Source of the DNA: a virus
Reading direction: 5' to 3' (one strand)
Virus record (IMG/VR): IMGVR_UViG_3300036785_000389
Coordinates: 1 to 61,782 of that record
DNA length: 61,782 bases
In this document: piece by piece, positions 1 to 8,659 of the stretch
How the letters are laid out: the number at the start of each line of letters is the position of its first letter
Position numbering within the stretch: the first letter of the stretch is position 1
The notes under the pieces: generated by a model
The model's database searches: none
Told to the model about the DNA's origin: nothing
The model's input: the letters and a program-made list of their open reading frames with translations, nothing else
Made by a program: the position numbers and the translations under genes

Positions 1-125
1 ACAAACTCATAGGCAAGATCGACGCCGCGCATCTCGGCCAGTGCCTTGACCTTGCGCTGTTGCTCTCGCAGCGACGTGCCTTCAATCTGTTCCTCGGTCG
101 AACAGCGAGCGTACCCTAAGATCAT
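1..125 (-). CDS. Serine recombinase, N-terminal part (same gene as 61071-61766)
   Basis: This stretch encodes the first 41 residues of the serine recombinase that is complete at the right end of the window. It begins at the ATG complementary to 123-125 and runs off position 1. The leader seen here (complement of 127-140) contains a GGGGAGAG Shine-Dalgarno sequence suitably spaced from the ATG. It is therefore the genuine upstream region of the gene, and the 61768-61782 sequence is not. On a closed circle this is one gene, immediately downstream of the epimerase. Confidence 0.85.
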   Translation of the reverse strand, partial: MILGYARCSTEEQIEGTSLREQQRKVKALAEMRGVDLAYEF

Positions 126-126
126 G
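1..126. repeat. Terminal direct repeat, left copy
   Basis: Bases 1-126 are identical to 61642-61767. The match ends where the sequence after the shared ATG diverges: position 127 reads into a normal leader, whereas 61768 onward reads into an inverted copy of nearby sequence. The length and position fit either the overlap of a circular contig or a short direct terminal repeat; sequence alone does not decide. Confidence 0.9.
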
Positions 127-139
127 GTTCTCTCCCCAA

Positions 140-158
140 TGTAGTCATCTACACTACA
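140..158. promoter_or_regulatory. Inverted repeat upstream of the recombinase gene
   Basis: TGTAGT and ACTACA arms separated by 7 nt lie 15 bp upstream of the recombinase start and overlap the stop codon of the epimerase gene. The position suits an operator, or a regulatory hairpin in the intercistronic leader. No clear promoter hexamers were seen, so the role is inferred. Confidence 0.35.
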
Positions 159-1123
159 CCCTGGGCGCAATCTGTCAAGTGCTCGTAAACCCGCCTGATG
201 CCTTCCTCTAGCGTGATCCTAGGCACGTAATACTGGTGCAGTTTATGCACGTCAGCTACGCGGGCGAACACGCCTTCCTGCTTGCTGGCGTCGTTGACCA
301 CGTTCGGACTGCGATCAAACAAGACGGCGGTTTTGTACGCCAGTTCCTTGAACGAAGTACCGACGCCGGTGCCAAGATTAAGCGGTTGCCCCGATGGAAG
401 CGCGTCCATCGCGTTCAATACCGCCTCAACAATATCGTCAATATGGATGAAGTCCCGAAGCTGATCGCCCGAACCCCACACAGTTATAGGGTCCTCGCGG
501 TCGACCACCCGCTTTACAATCGACGGAAATGGATAATCAAACGACTGGTCGCCGCCGTAGCCACCGAACGGGCGGTATATTTTCACGTCTAGCCCGTACT
601 TCTCGACCGCACACTTGGCTAGGTACTCGCCGGCAATCTTGACAAAACCGTAGGTCATTTCGGGCAGACCAATGCGGGTTCCGTCGAAATTAAGAAATTC
701 CTCGACAAGCTGACAATGCACGTTACGTTTCTGCAAATCAGCGGGGTAAGCGGCAGACGACGAAAAATAAATCAACCTCGGCATTTTTTTGCTGCGCACG
801 ATCCAATTAAACAACTCAGCATCTATCGACATATCGGTAGCGACCGCCAACGGATCGCCGTCGATCATCCGGCGACCGCCGACAATGGCTGCACAATGAA
901 TAACCAGATCAAACTTGTCGGGATTAAACATCTTGAAAAACTTGCGAACGTCGAGATGGAAGTAGTTCAAACTGTGCTTATTAATTATAGTGCCGGTCCA
1001 TTTACTCGGGTGTAGCCCCGCGCTTAGGTCATCGACGCCTACAACATCATACCCAAGAACCAATAACCGCTTGGCAAAGTTCCGACCTACAAAGCCTCCC
1101 GATCCGGTAATGAGCACCCTCAT
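149..1123 (-). CDS. NAD-dependent epimerase/dehydratase (extended SDR), sugar-nucleotide type
   Basis: The 324-residue protein is an extended short-chain dehydrogenase/reductase. The dinucleotide-binding GSGGFVG is at residues 7-13, a serine-rich strand at 121-123, and the catalytic YxxxK pair at Y158/K162. The family (GDP-fucose synthase, UDP-glucose epimerase and relatives) converts NDP-sugars in the cytoplasm; the exact substrate cannot be read. The ATG at 1123 follows GAGGACAAG and overlaps the previous stop as ATGA, so it is preferred over the longer ORF start. It closes a cluster with two glycosyltransferase-like genes and lies next to the recombinase across the contig junction, so it probably supplies a modified sugar to those enzymes. 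Confidence 0.85.
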   Translation of the reverse strand: MRVLITGSGGFVGRNFAKRLLVLGYDVVGVDDLSAGLHPSKWTGTIINKHSLNYFHLDVRKFFKMFNPDKFDLVIHCAAIVGGRRMIDGDPLAVATDMSIDAELFNWIVRSKKMPRLIYFSSSAAYPADLQKRNVHCQLVEEFLNFDGTRIGLPEMTYGFVKIAGEYLAKCAVEKYGLDVKIYRPFGGYGGDQSFDYPFPSIVKRVVDREDPITVWGSGDQLRDFIHIDDIVEAVLNAMDALPSGQPLNLGTGVGTSFKELAYKTAVLFDRSPNVVNDASKQEGVFARVADVHKLHQYYVPRITLEEGIRRVYEHLTDCAQGVV

Positions 1124-1323
1124 TTCTTGTCCTCGAACGATAAATGCCAATGAAGTTGGTCAGCCCGGCTCGGCGGCCACAAGTGAATGGCGTTGCCCTT
1201 GGTCACACAGTAGTATTTTGGGAAAGACGCCTCCGTAAGCCGCTCATTATTTTCTCGCCGCAGATCGTTCATCTCGGCTTCCGTGATGCGGAGCAACATG
1301 CGCTGGTGGTTAAAACCAGACAT
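1120..1323 (-). CDS. Small hypothetical protein in the glycan cluster
   Basis: This 67-residue protein is basic and contains a short helical stretch rich in Glu/Arg/Asn. It has no recognised domain, signal or membrane segment. The ATG at 1323 lies inside the end of the upstream gene (14 nt overlap), and its stop overlaps the epimerase start as ATGA, so it looks translationally coupled on both sides. An alternative ATG at 1299 has no ribosome-binding site. Confidence 0.55.
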   Translation of the reverse strand: MSGFNHQRMLLRITEAEMNDLRRENNERLTEASFPKYYCVTKGNAIHLWPPSRADQLHWHLSFEDKK

Positions 1324-1756
1324 CCCAGGCCCCAAAGTCCTTTATCAACTCGGCAGCAAAACAATCGATCTTGAGATCGACACGCTCCCCGGCATGTTGC
1401 GCGATGATATTCTTAGCACGGCTCCTTACGCCATTTATACTGTGCGAAAGTTTTAGCAACGTATCTTGTTCTGAGCCGCCTTCTCTGGCCTTCGATTCAT
1501 TTAGCCATATCGTTCGGTTGGCCAGCATCAGCATCAACGCCGCAGTAATATCTTCGGAATTGAATACGAAGTTCTTCTGCTTAAGAACCACGTCGATGTC
1601 GTGCTCTATCAACCTGCGCTCATCCAGATAAGACGTGCGGTGCTGTTGTATGAATATCGACTTGAGCAAGACGATGCTCAACCGATCTATCAAATCGGCC
1701 AAGGTCGGCAAATAATGCCGCTGCTCTGGAATATCGGGGCCGTGTTCATCGCCCAT
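1310..1756 (-). CDS. Helical hypothetical protein
   Basis: The 148-residue, mostly helical protein has no signal peptide or membrane span. A pattern LADLIDRLSIV near residue 20 and a segment reading INGVRSRAKN near 108 look conserved-protein-like, but no family is assigned with confidence. It is linked to the upstream gene by a TAATG stop/start overlap and is part of the glycosyltransferase-epimerase operon, so a role in sugar or surface modification is only a contextual guess. Confidence 0.6.
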   Translation of the reverse strand: MGDEHGPDIPEQRHYLPTLADLIDRLSIVLLKSIFIQQHRTSYLDERRLIEHDIDVVLKQKNFVFNSEDITAALMLMLANRTIWLNESKAREGGSEQDTLLKLSHSINGVRSRAKNIIAQHAGERVDLKIDCFAAELIKDFGAWDVWF

Positions 1757-2088
1757 TATTTTACTTTCGCCAATGTACGCATATCTTCAAGATGATACCG
1801 AACGGCTTTTAACTCGTCCGTATGACCTTCCAGACCCTTTGGTTTGATGCCAATTTCCCATGCAGCATCAGACATTGCTTGAAGAATTTGTCGAACATTA
1901 GAATCTGGATGTGATCCGTCATCCATGAAAGATTCGTTTTGCGGAACCGACTCGTATTTATTCAACGTATGTAGCGTAGGATTAAACAAAATAGTTCCGC
2001 TGCCGTCAGGGTTATCTCTCATAACGTACATGCGATACCCTATTTGGCCGAATCTAATAAGGCTATCTAGATGAACTCTCCAAGCCAT
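1756..2088 (-). CDS. Hypothetical phage protein
   Basis: The 110-residue soluble protein ends in a segment of the type ELKAVRYHLEDMRTLA, which recalls C-termini of small proteins of unknown function in alphaproteobacterial phages. The N-terminal half is beta-rich and aromatic. It sits 2 nt downstream of the glycosyltransferase stop and overlaps the next gene by TAATG. No function is assigned. Confidence 0.6.
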   Translation of the reverse strand: MAWRVHLDSLIRFGQIGYRMYVMRDNPDGSGTILFNPTLHTLNKYESVPQNESFMDDGSHPDSNVRQILQAMSDAAWEIGIKPKGLEGHTDELKAVRYHLEDMRTLAKVK

Positions 2089-2090
2089 TT

Positions 2091-3338
2091 TTACACCTTC
2101 TGGATATTCAAGTAGTCGAAACTGGCGTGAGAGTATCTGGTTTGCGGCTCTCTAGATTGAACGCCGTAGAAGCATACGCCTTTGTTCAAGGCCGTAAGCT
2201 TGACCGTCCGGGCAGCAAATGATCCAGGGATGTTGACCTGCAACAATCCACCTTCAACCGGCTCAGGCTGCAAAGACGGTTCAATCTCGAACCCGGTGTA
2301 AGGGTCCTCGATCTTGATCTTGCCTCCTTGCTCGCCGCCAGAAATTAGAAAGTTGCAAACGCCGGTCAAGGGAATTTGGATGGCGGCGCCTTCGTCGTTG
2401 GCGACAAACGTGAATGGACCGATCCGCCGCAGGTCACGGCAATTCCAGTCGCCCGTGTAATACCCTCCGATCAAACCTATTTGATGGGCAAAAATCGTCT
2501 GTAACCCGGTATCGTGGTCGGTGTGCAATAGCGTATCGATGCCGAGATCAATACTACCCTGGTACAATCTCGATAGGCTGTCCCGGTATTTGGCGAAAGC
2601 ACCTTCGTACCGGCGTCCTTCAAGCGGCTGCTTGACGATGGACAATCCCTGTTGTTCCAGTGGCGGGTCCTGCCCGATCATCTCGACATGCGAAGGCGTG
2701 AGGGCGAGCGCGGCAAGGCCGTGAGCCGCAAGAACGGCTTCCCAATGCCAGTCGGCGGTAAGATAATGGTTGTTGCTGCGGAACGCCCAGTAGCCGCCGA
2801 TGTCGATCCCGCTGACGCGCTGGAATATGCGCCGGTTATCGTCCGTCCATGCCGAGCGGAAAGTCCGTAGAACCAATTTTGCAGCTTCGCGCGTAAAAAT
2901 GACATGGCCGGCTCCAAGATTGTGACAGACGGCATAGCCGTCGCGCTGGATCAAAACGCGATCTTCGTAGCAACGAGCGGACACGGCACCGACGTTCAAT
3001 CCGTCTTTTTTGCCTTGGTCGAACAGAGCCATCGTCGGCTTGAACCAATCGGATGGCAGCAGAGTGTCGTTCTCGCACAGACCGACAAACTCATAATTGT
3101 TTAGATGCGCGAGCATCGTGGTCAACGCAAAAACGAGCGCGTTGCCAGCGCCGCCCACGATATTTCCATATCGTTTTATGTCATTACCAGGCAGGCGATC
3201 AAAATACTGTTGCCCGTTTTCTGTAGAGCTTCCATCTATCCAAAACAAATCAAATTTGTTCGCCTGCCAAAGCGGTTCAATTGAACGTATAGATAGTGTG
3301 GTTCTATCCTTACTAAGAAACGAAACTGCTACTTTCAT
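2091..3338 (-). CDS. GT-A type glycosyltransferase-like protein
   Basis: The 415-residue protein has a GT-A-like N-terminal half: an opening beta strand (VAVSFLS), a strand ending WIDGSS near 33-38, and an acidic CEND motif at 88-91 followed by LLPSDWF, where the metal/nucleotide-sugar DxD site normally lies. The last 130 residues form a beta-rich extension of unknown role. The ATG at 3338 is preceded by GAGGAAG and overlaps the previous stop as ATGA. Together with the neighbouring DDDN protein and epimerase it suggests assembly of a glycan on the virion, the host surface or DNA. The substrate is unknown. Confidence 0.7.
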   Translation of the reverse strand: MKVAVSFLSKDRTTLSIRSIEPLWQANKFDLFWIDGSSTENGQQYFDRLPGNDIKRYGNIVGGAGNALVFALTTMLAHLNNYEFVGLCENDTLLPSDWFKPTMALFDQGKKDGLNVGAVSARCYEDRVLIQRDGYAVCHNLGAGHVIFTREAAKLVLRTFRSAWTDDNRRIFQRVSGIDIGGYWAFRSNNHYLTADWHWEAVLAAHGLAALALTPSHVEMIGQDPPLEQQGLSIVKQPLEGRRYEGAFAKYRDSLSRLYQGSIDLGIDTLLHTDHDTGLQTIFAHQIGLIGGYYTGDWNCRDLRRIGPFTFVANDEGAAIQIPLTGVCNFLISGGEQGGKIKIEDPYTGFEIEPSLQPEPVEGGLLQVNIPGSFAARTVKLTALNKGVCFYGVQSREPQTRYSHASFDYLNIQKV

Positions 3339-4411
3339 TTCAATGCTTCCTCGCAATCATCCAAAAACGCGCTTGCAAGAGGACAAACAGATAGCGACCT
3401 ATCAGAGTTGTAATTTGACCAAACGGCGCGCAAGTCATCTATGACCGACTTATTTTCTAGAATAATTCCGTCGAGATATTTTGCGAAGTTCAAAATATCT
3501 CCCATGCCCCATATTTCGTCTCGCAAATCCTTCATTAGATCGTGTTCATTGCGCTCTTGAAAAACAAAAGGTTGTCCGTAATGAACGTGATACCCTCGAT
3601 CACGCATGATGCGCTGTACAACAAGGCTGGCGTAAATGTCGTCGTTTCTTTCAAAGGCCGGAATCATCAAAAAACACGGCGCAAATTCTCGCAAGTAGGC
3701 GGTGTTTTGTGTATTCACCACCGTCCAAGTGTTGTTGTCGATAACGGCCCCACTACGCATTATTTCAGCAAAGCCTGTCACTACCGGTTCTTTGGCAATG
3801 CGCTCGACGGCTCCTATGTCTGAATTTCCTAGAACTGGTCCTGTCGCTACACCAACATTGACATTAGCAACCGGAGAAACAACCATTTCCGATCTGACTT
3901 GGTGCGGATAACCTCGCACTCGCACTGGCGGCACAAACAACGAGCCAGGGTCAAACCATCCGTTCTTGCCTTGGACCGAAAGACCGGAAAATGTTGGCAT
4001 TAGTCGGCGCGGTTTGCCACCGACAACCGCCATTCCGGCGGGGAGTGTCGGGGCTACTGGTTCCTCGTGACTCAGGACCGATTCAAAACGGTCGAAGTAG
4101 TCGGTGGAGAGTGGCAAATTATCGTCGTCCACCGAAATTATAATATCTGCGCCCCATGCCAATGCTTCAAGCAATGCGATATTGCGGCGAGCGATGGTGT
4201 TCCAGCCGATCAACTCCGAACACTTCCATGCGTTTTGCGCGCCGGCGCCGAGATAAAGATGATGTCCGCAGCCGTCGAGGAAATTCACCACGTCGAGATC
4301 GGGCGTCTTTCTGTCGCCCGTAACGAAAAACATAACTTCGCCGGAACAGGACCGGTAAAGATCGAGCACTTTTGGAACATTTATAGTCGTGGTAATTAAG
4401 GCCGACTTCAC
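3335..4411 (-). CDS. STELLO/RGP-like glycosyltransferase-family protein
   Basis: The 358-residue protein opens with a strand ALITTTINVP and carries ISVDDDNLP with the acidic cluster at about 95-98. This arrangement is seen in STELLO and reversibly glycosylated polypeptide-like proteins, a GT-A-like family also found in phages and bacterial surface-polysaccharide loci. Translation probably starts at the GTG at 4411: it has an AGGAGA site 6-8 nt upstream and overlaps the previous stop as GTGA. The gene is coupled by ATGA to the next glycosyltransferase. A sugar-transfer or sugar-isomerising role is inferred from family and context; the substrate is unknown. Confidence 0.65.
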   Translation of the reverse strand: MKSALITTTINVPKVLDLYRSCSGEVMFFVTGDRKTPDLDVVNFLDGCGHHLYLGAGAQNAWKCSELIGWNTIARRNIALLEALAWGADIIISVDDDNLPLSTDYFDRFESVLSHEEPVAPTLPAGMAVVGGKPRRLMPTFSGLSVQGKNGWFDPGSLFVPPVRVRGYPHQVRSEMVVSPVANVNVGVATGPVLGNSDIGAVERIAKEPVVTGFAEIMRSGAVIDNNTWTVVNTQNTAYLREFAPCFLMIPAFERNDDIYASLVVQRIMRDRGYHVHYGQPFVFQERNEHDLMKDLRDEIWGMGDILNFAKYLDGIILENKSVIDDLRAVWSNYNSDRSLSVCPLASAFLDDCEEALK

Positions 4412-4557
4412 TTCTTTTTCTCCTGAATATCCAGCCACTCGTTGACCGCAAATTCGATCAACCGCGATATGCTCCATCCTCGGGGATTGGCATATTTCTT
4501 GAGGCGAGCCTTTAGCTTGCTCGATAGTCTTACAGATGTTGGTTGTGTCTTAGCCAA
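4408..4557 (-). CDS. Ribbon-helix-helix DNA-binding protein
   Basis: About 49 residues with the ribbon-helix-helix pattern: a beta strand TSVRLSSKLKARL followed by two helices ending in IEFAVNEWLD, as in CopG/Arc-type repressors. The open frame extends further upstream, but that extension is a proline-rich low-quality sequence. A TTG at 4557 with GGATAGG upstream gives a compact domain of normal length. It is the first gene of the glycosyltransferase-epimerase operon (GTGA overlap with the next gene), so it may regulate that operon. Confidence 0.6.
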   Translation of the reverse strand: MAKTQPTSVRLSSKLKARLKKYANPRGWSISRLIEFAVNEWLDIQEKKK

Positions 4558-4711
4558 TGCACCTATCCGTGATTTGAAAGGCCGGAGTTGCAACGGGGGA
4601 CCAAACAACCCCGGCCACCGACGCCCCTTCGGCAGATTTGGGAGGGGGGTACGAGGAGCGAACGGCGATGTAGTCGGTAACACTACTTCGAGGAATAAGT
4701 CAATAACTATT

Positions 4712-4801
4712 TCAATCGTGCCACCGAAGCTCCGGTGCGCGGTAGCATAGTTCGAGGAAGGCCGAGGCCATCACGAGCCAGAAGATTGCCAAGAGGATCA
4801 T
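4712..4801 (-). CDS. 29-residue membrane peptide
   Basis: An ATG at 4801 overlaps the upstream stop as TGATG and encodes a 29-residue peptide that is almost entirely one hydrophobic helix (ILLAIFWLVMASAFLEL), ending in a short polar tail. GGAG lies 11 nt upstream. The longer frame through this region is arginine-rich and looks spurious. Function unknown; the coupling to the upstream gene supports translation. Confidence 0.45.
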   Translation of the reverse strand: MILLAIFWLVMASAFLELCYRAPELRWHD

Positions 4802-5043
4802 CACTTGTGCTCCATCGGTGGCATTGGCGAGGCCATTCCGTGTGATTTCATCATGCGCTCGACGCCTTCGTAGTAGTTCTTCCCGGCGACGTGGCAATCG
4901 ATCTGGGGCTTCTTACCGTATTGGCCCGTGGCGAACAGCTTATCGACTTCGGTTATGCACTGAGCCTTGCTGCTGTACGTACCCACATCTTCAGTCCGAT
5001 GGCCGCTGAGGTAGATGTAGGTCGCGGTCCAGAGTTCAATCAT
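4801..5043 (-). CDS. Hypothetical protein after the DUF1996 spike gene
   Basis: 80 residues, soluble, with two cysteines and a Met/Pro/His-rich C-terminal tail. The ATG at 5043 overlaps the stop of the large upstream gene as ATGA. It could be a small chaperone or accessory protein of the preceding fibre protein, by analogy with phage tail-fibre operons, but nothing in the sequence shows this. Confidence 0.55.
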   Translation of the reverse strand: MIELWTATYIYLSGHRTEDVGTYSSKAQCITEVDKLFATGQYGKKPQIDCHVAGKNYYEGVERMMKSHGMASPMPPMEHK

Positions 5044-7148
5044 GGGCACACGCTCGCAGCGCCATTGCGGGCCGTCATAAAGACATTGAGGCGATGGCAG
5101 AGATTAGCTTCATCGGTCGAGGATAGCGACGCCCCGATTGTATAGGCCGCGATCTGCATGGCTGCGCCACCAACGGCTCCAGGTCCAGGCTGATCCCATC
5201 TAGCCAGAACCACGACCTTCCCGGGGCCTGTGTTTAATGGAAAGCCGCTATCGACCGTCCCGGTAAATATCTGCGTAGCGTTATGATAGCCCTGCTCCGC
5301 CGTCTGCCCGCTACGATTGACGAGGAAGAATCCCGTCGAGTCCGTTATGCCCGAGGTTGTGGACGAGGGCGTAAACTCCTGCATCCTGAATATGCCAACG
5401 TTCGAGCCATTGCGCGGAGCAATCAGCGAGTGCTGGGAACCACCGTTTGACCAGCCGATGACCGAGTTACCTGAGTTGGAGTTTGTATTGCTCCAGACTG
5501 AAAAGTGCGCCGAATTAGGCTTGAGTGTCTGATAGCCCGGAATTGGTGGAGCACCGGCGTCGTACCCTGGATCGAGATAGACTGTCGTGCTGGCATTGAC
5601 GCCGGTATAGCCGTTATTGGCGGACCAAGCTGGCGAGCCAACGGGTACTGACGTGTAGTACGTGCCACAAAGATTGAGATTCGCCGTGACCTGATCGGGC
5701 GCAGCCAAAATGGCTATGACATCAAACTTCGTCCCGCAACCAAACTGTCGCAGCAGGCTTCCGTCGATTAGACCGTCAGTAACCATTCCACAAATCAAAT
5801 TAGCAAAGTCAGTCGCATCAGTTCCGCTCAGGCTTGTTCTAGCTACGTAATTATCGGCCTGCGCACAGCCGAGCGATACTGGCGTGCGCGATGGGATTTG
5901 GAGTTCATTATCGGGGAACGTAGCTAAGCCACCGGCGATGATTGTCCCGCCACCGCCAGTCGAACCTCCGGTCGTCAATAGTCCAATGTTTCCCATTGGA
6001 CCGCCGCTGTTATTCTGCGCATCATTGCCAGATGGCGATTGGTTTGGCTGGAGTATCGTACTCTGTATCTGGATCGAATGGGTCTGCCAGTAGTCCATTA
6101 CGTTGTAGTCCCACGCGCCGAACCAGTCAGTGTGGAACGTTGAACCGTTGGGTTTGACGGAATGACCTACAGCCCTGTCGGATGACAAGTACCACTGGCT
6201 AAAATCCGCCGTACCACGCTGATACGTAAAGATCGCCGTAAAGAACGGTAGCGGATAAGGATTGCTCGAAGGACAGACAACTGTTCCACTTCCAGCCGAA
6301 ACTAAACTTGCAACATGCGAGAAATGATCTGCACTATCGAGATGACCGTTCCAACAGTTTGGCGCATCGCCACGGCTGACGATCTGCAAGCAATGAACGC
6401 CGTCGGACTGGATACCGAGTGCGCTGAGTCGCGCATAAAGATCGCCAAAGTTCCAAGGATCGTCGTGGTTGGGAGCTATGCTAAGATTACTGTGGCTCCC
6501 CTCAGACACATCTGAACATGACCAAGTAAAATTACTATTATTTACGTCGTTCGCGATGTTGTAGCCGAAGATATAGCGAAGTCCTCGCGGAAGCTGTCGA
6601 ACGGCTATGCCGACCCATGCGCTGAAACCTGGTGGGGTTCCTGGGTTAGCAATATCGAGAAAATGATAACGGTCGTTCTTGTAATAGAACTGCACTGTAT
6701 CGAATGGATCGACCTTGTTGTTGATCGTGTCGATAACGGCTGGCGCCCAATATCCAGTGCGGTTGAGAGGACCACCAGCACACGAGCCGCCGTTTCCCGA
6801 GGCGCGCAGGCTCGCATAAGTCGAAGCGTAGTTCGTCCCGAAGTTCCCGGCGAACTCGTGCAGATGGCTCGAACCGCCCTGCACTCCAGGAGCAAGGATA
6901 GGATCATCGTAGTTCAGGTGATCGTGATTGCAGAGGAATCGAAACGATCCCTGCTCTTGGCCGCTGCTATAGCTCGTATTGGTCCCCGGCGTGTAGGGCG
7001 TTCCAGGGCTAGAGTCATATTCATAGTCCGCAGCGGTGAAGTCTGTCGTCGGTATGATTGGAAGCTCAGACGAACCGTGGCCGACTCGGCCAGCACTTGC
7101 AGCGCCAGCAATCAATAGAGAACAAATTATCGCCGCGAGTCTTAGCAT
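5040..7148 (-). CDS. Secreted DUF1996 domain protein with C-terminal fibre-like domain
   Basis: The 702-residue protein starts with a Sec-type signal peptide (hydrophobic core ending AGAASA near residue 19). Residues about 70-340 match the DUF1996 pattern: FLCNHDHLNYDDPI, then HLHEF, CAGGPLNRTGYWAPA, and CWNGHLDSADHFSHV. DUF1996 is known from fungal and bacterial secreted proteins of uncertain, possibly carbohydrate-related, function. The C-terminal third resembles a lectin/LamG-like module seen at the ends of phage tail proteins. It overlaps the preceding pectate-lyase-fold gene by 7 nt and is probably a receptor-binding or glycan-active virion protein. An export signal is atypical for a virion protein. 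Confidence 0.8.
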   Translation of the reverse strand: MLRLAAIICSLLIAGAASAGRVGHGSSELPIIPTTDFTAADYEYDSSPGTPYTPGTNTSYSSGQEQGSFRFLCNHDHLNYDDPILAPGVQGGSSHLHEFAGNFGTNYASTYASLRASGNGGSCAGGPLNRTGYWAPAVIDTINNKVDPFDTVQFYYKNDRYHFLDIANPGTPPGFSAWVGIAVRQLPRGLRYIFGYNIANDVNNSNFTWSCSDVSEGSHSNLSIAPNHDDPWNFGDLYARLSALGIQSDGVHCLQIVSRGDAPNCWNGHLDSADHFSHVASLVSAGSGTVVCPSSNPYPLPFFTAIFTYQRGTADFSQWYLSSDRAVGHSVKPNGSTFHTDWFGAWDYNVMDYWQTHSIQIQSTILQPNQSPSGNDAQNNSGGPMGNIGLLTTGGSTGGGGTIIAGGLATFPDNELQIPSRTPVSLGCAQADNYVARTSLSGTDATDFANLICGMVTDGLIDGSLLRQFGCGTKFDVIAILAAPDQVTANLNLCGTYYTSVPVGSPAWSANNGYTGVNASTTVYLDPGYDAGAPPIPGYQTLKPNSAHFSVWSNTNSNSGNSVIGWSNGGSQHSLIAPRNGSNVGIFRMQEFTPSSTTSGITDSTGFFLVNRSGQTAEQGYHNATQIFTGTVDSGFPLNTGPGKVVVLARWDQPGPGAVGGAAMQIAAYTIGASLSSTDEANLCHRLNVFMTARNGAASVCP

Positions 7149-8659
7149 CCGCTAACACCGCTTCCGATGTTATCCACTACAGTCGTCGGCGTTGTTGATG
7201 TTCCGGCGTAAGCAATCAACTTCGCGCTCCCGGCATTGGTCCCGCAGACAATAGCGAGCTTCGCCCCTGGAGCGCCAGGAGCAACACCAGATGCGGTGAT
7301 CTTTCCCATTCCAAGTTCGCCATTAGACACTGATAAGAGCGCTGCAATAACCATGTTGGGAATAATCATCTTCTGGCCATCAGTAGAGTTACCCGGATAG
7401 AGGTCTGTTCCGACGACGGAAGTGCTTTCGCCCTGATCCGCGTTGCACAGCGGCGTGGACATCAAGCCAATACCGCCACCAATGACCTGAGTTTGCCTTG
7501 TCCCTGACGAACCAAAGTCGATGCCGCAAGTCGGCGCGCTATTGAACGCCTCGATGCTCGGGTTGATGATCCTCACGCGCTGTATTGTCGAGGGCGACCC
7601 GGCGAACAAGATGCCTGAGCCATTGGTCTTGAGATTGACGATCATGCTTGTATCGGAAGCGATGATCTTCAGTCCGGTATTCTGCCCGTTTAGTTCGTTG
7701 CCGACGAGATTGCTGTCGCCATAAGGTGTCGGGGTGTTGATAACGATTCCCCAACCACCCTGAGTGCCCTGAATATAGTTGTCGGTGAACCAGTTCGAGA
7801 TGAGGAAACTACCGAGGAATATCCCGCCCCAAAGATTGTTCATCACAATACGATTGATGTGCAAGTTGGTAACGCCGTTGCCAGAGGTGCCAGCCACGGA
7901 AAATCCATATCCGTCCGTCGCAGTCATCCCGTTTGCTTGCGAAATCTGGAAATCCTGAAACAGCGCCGCTTTGCCCTGATAGCAACCTGTCCAGCCTGAG
8001 AACCAGCCTGTAAAGCACGCCGTCGCCGCCACCTGACTGGTGTACGAAATCGTAAAGACCGTTCCGGTAGGGTTACGATTCCAGATAATCGAAAGACCAC
8101 CACCGTCGCCAACGAACGTGGTTGGTGAGCTAATCGTGAAGCCGCTGGTGACGTTGTAGTTCCCGGTGCGAAGATGAACGGGCTTGCCAGTCGCTATCGC
8201 CGCCGCAATCGCCGCCGTATCGTCATGATTAACCGTCTGCGTTGTAGCTGTCGTAATTGCGGCGTCGTTGAGCGTAAATGTCGTGCCTGAGATATTGGTA
8301 ACGCTCGTTATTAATTCCGTATTGCCACCCGTTCCGGCGTTGGCAACAGCAATGCCCATACCGATTGACCAGCCAGTAGCACTAGCAACCGTAAGTGTTT
8401 TTGAACTGGCTGTGATTGATCCTGTCGTCGTCGTTATGATGCCAGCAGCATTTTCAGACAAGATCGGATCGACGTAGTTTGTCGCCATCGTAGCAAGCGC
8501 CTGCGTCGTTGTCTTGACCGCAGGGTTGGCACCCTGAAATACAGGGAATTGTTCTTGCCCATTGAGAGTAGAAGCCGCACCGAGATTATTGATTGTCGAA
8601 CCAGCCCAAGCAGATTGGATAAGCAATAATGCTGCGAGAACATTTGCAAGCCATCTCAT
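7142..8659 (-). CDS. Pectate-lyase-fold (beta-helix) tailspike-like protein with signal peptide
   Basis: The 505-residue protein has an N-terminal signal peptide (LAALLLIQSAWA) followed by a linker and, from about residue 140, a right-handed beta-helix signature: HDDTAAIAAAI, PVHLRTGNYNV and SPTTFVGDGG, typical of Pectate_lyase_3 phage spikes. The C-terminal 80 residues form a separate Gly/Ala-rich domain. Such proteins bind or depolymerise host surface glycans. ATGA couples it to the 53-residue gene upstream. It is the second beta-helix protein in the genome, with the tailspike at 33962-36193. Confidence 0.8.
   Translation of the reverse strand: MRWLANVLAALLLIQSAWAGSTINNLGAASTLNGQEQFPVFQGANPAVKTTTQALATMATNYVDPILSENAAGIITTTTGSITASSKTLTVASATGWSIGMGIAVANAGTGGNTELITSVTNISGTTFTLNDAAITTATTQTVNHDDTAAIAAAIATGKPVHLRTGNYNVTSGFTISSPTTFVGDGGGLSIIWNRNPTGTVFTISYTSQVAATACFTGWFSGWTGCYQGKAALFQDFQISQANGMTATDGYGFSVAGTSGNGVTNLHINRIVMNNLWGGIFLGSFLISNWFTDNYIQGTQGGWGIVINTPTPYGDSNLVGNELNGQNTGLKIIASDTSMIVNLKTNGSGILFAGSPSTIQRVRIINPSIEAFNSAPTCGIDFGSSGTRQTQVIGGGIGLMSTPLCNADQGESTSVVGTDLYPGNSTDGQKMIIPNMVIAALLSVSNGELGMGKITASGVAPGAPGAKLAIVCGTNAGSAKLIAYAGTSTTPTTVVDNIGSGVSGC

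Noticed and set aside
236-1015. Plus-strand frames across the epimerase gene
   Set aside because: They are antisense to a gene with clear SDR motifs and have no ribosome-binding sites.
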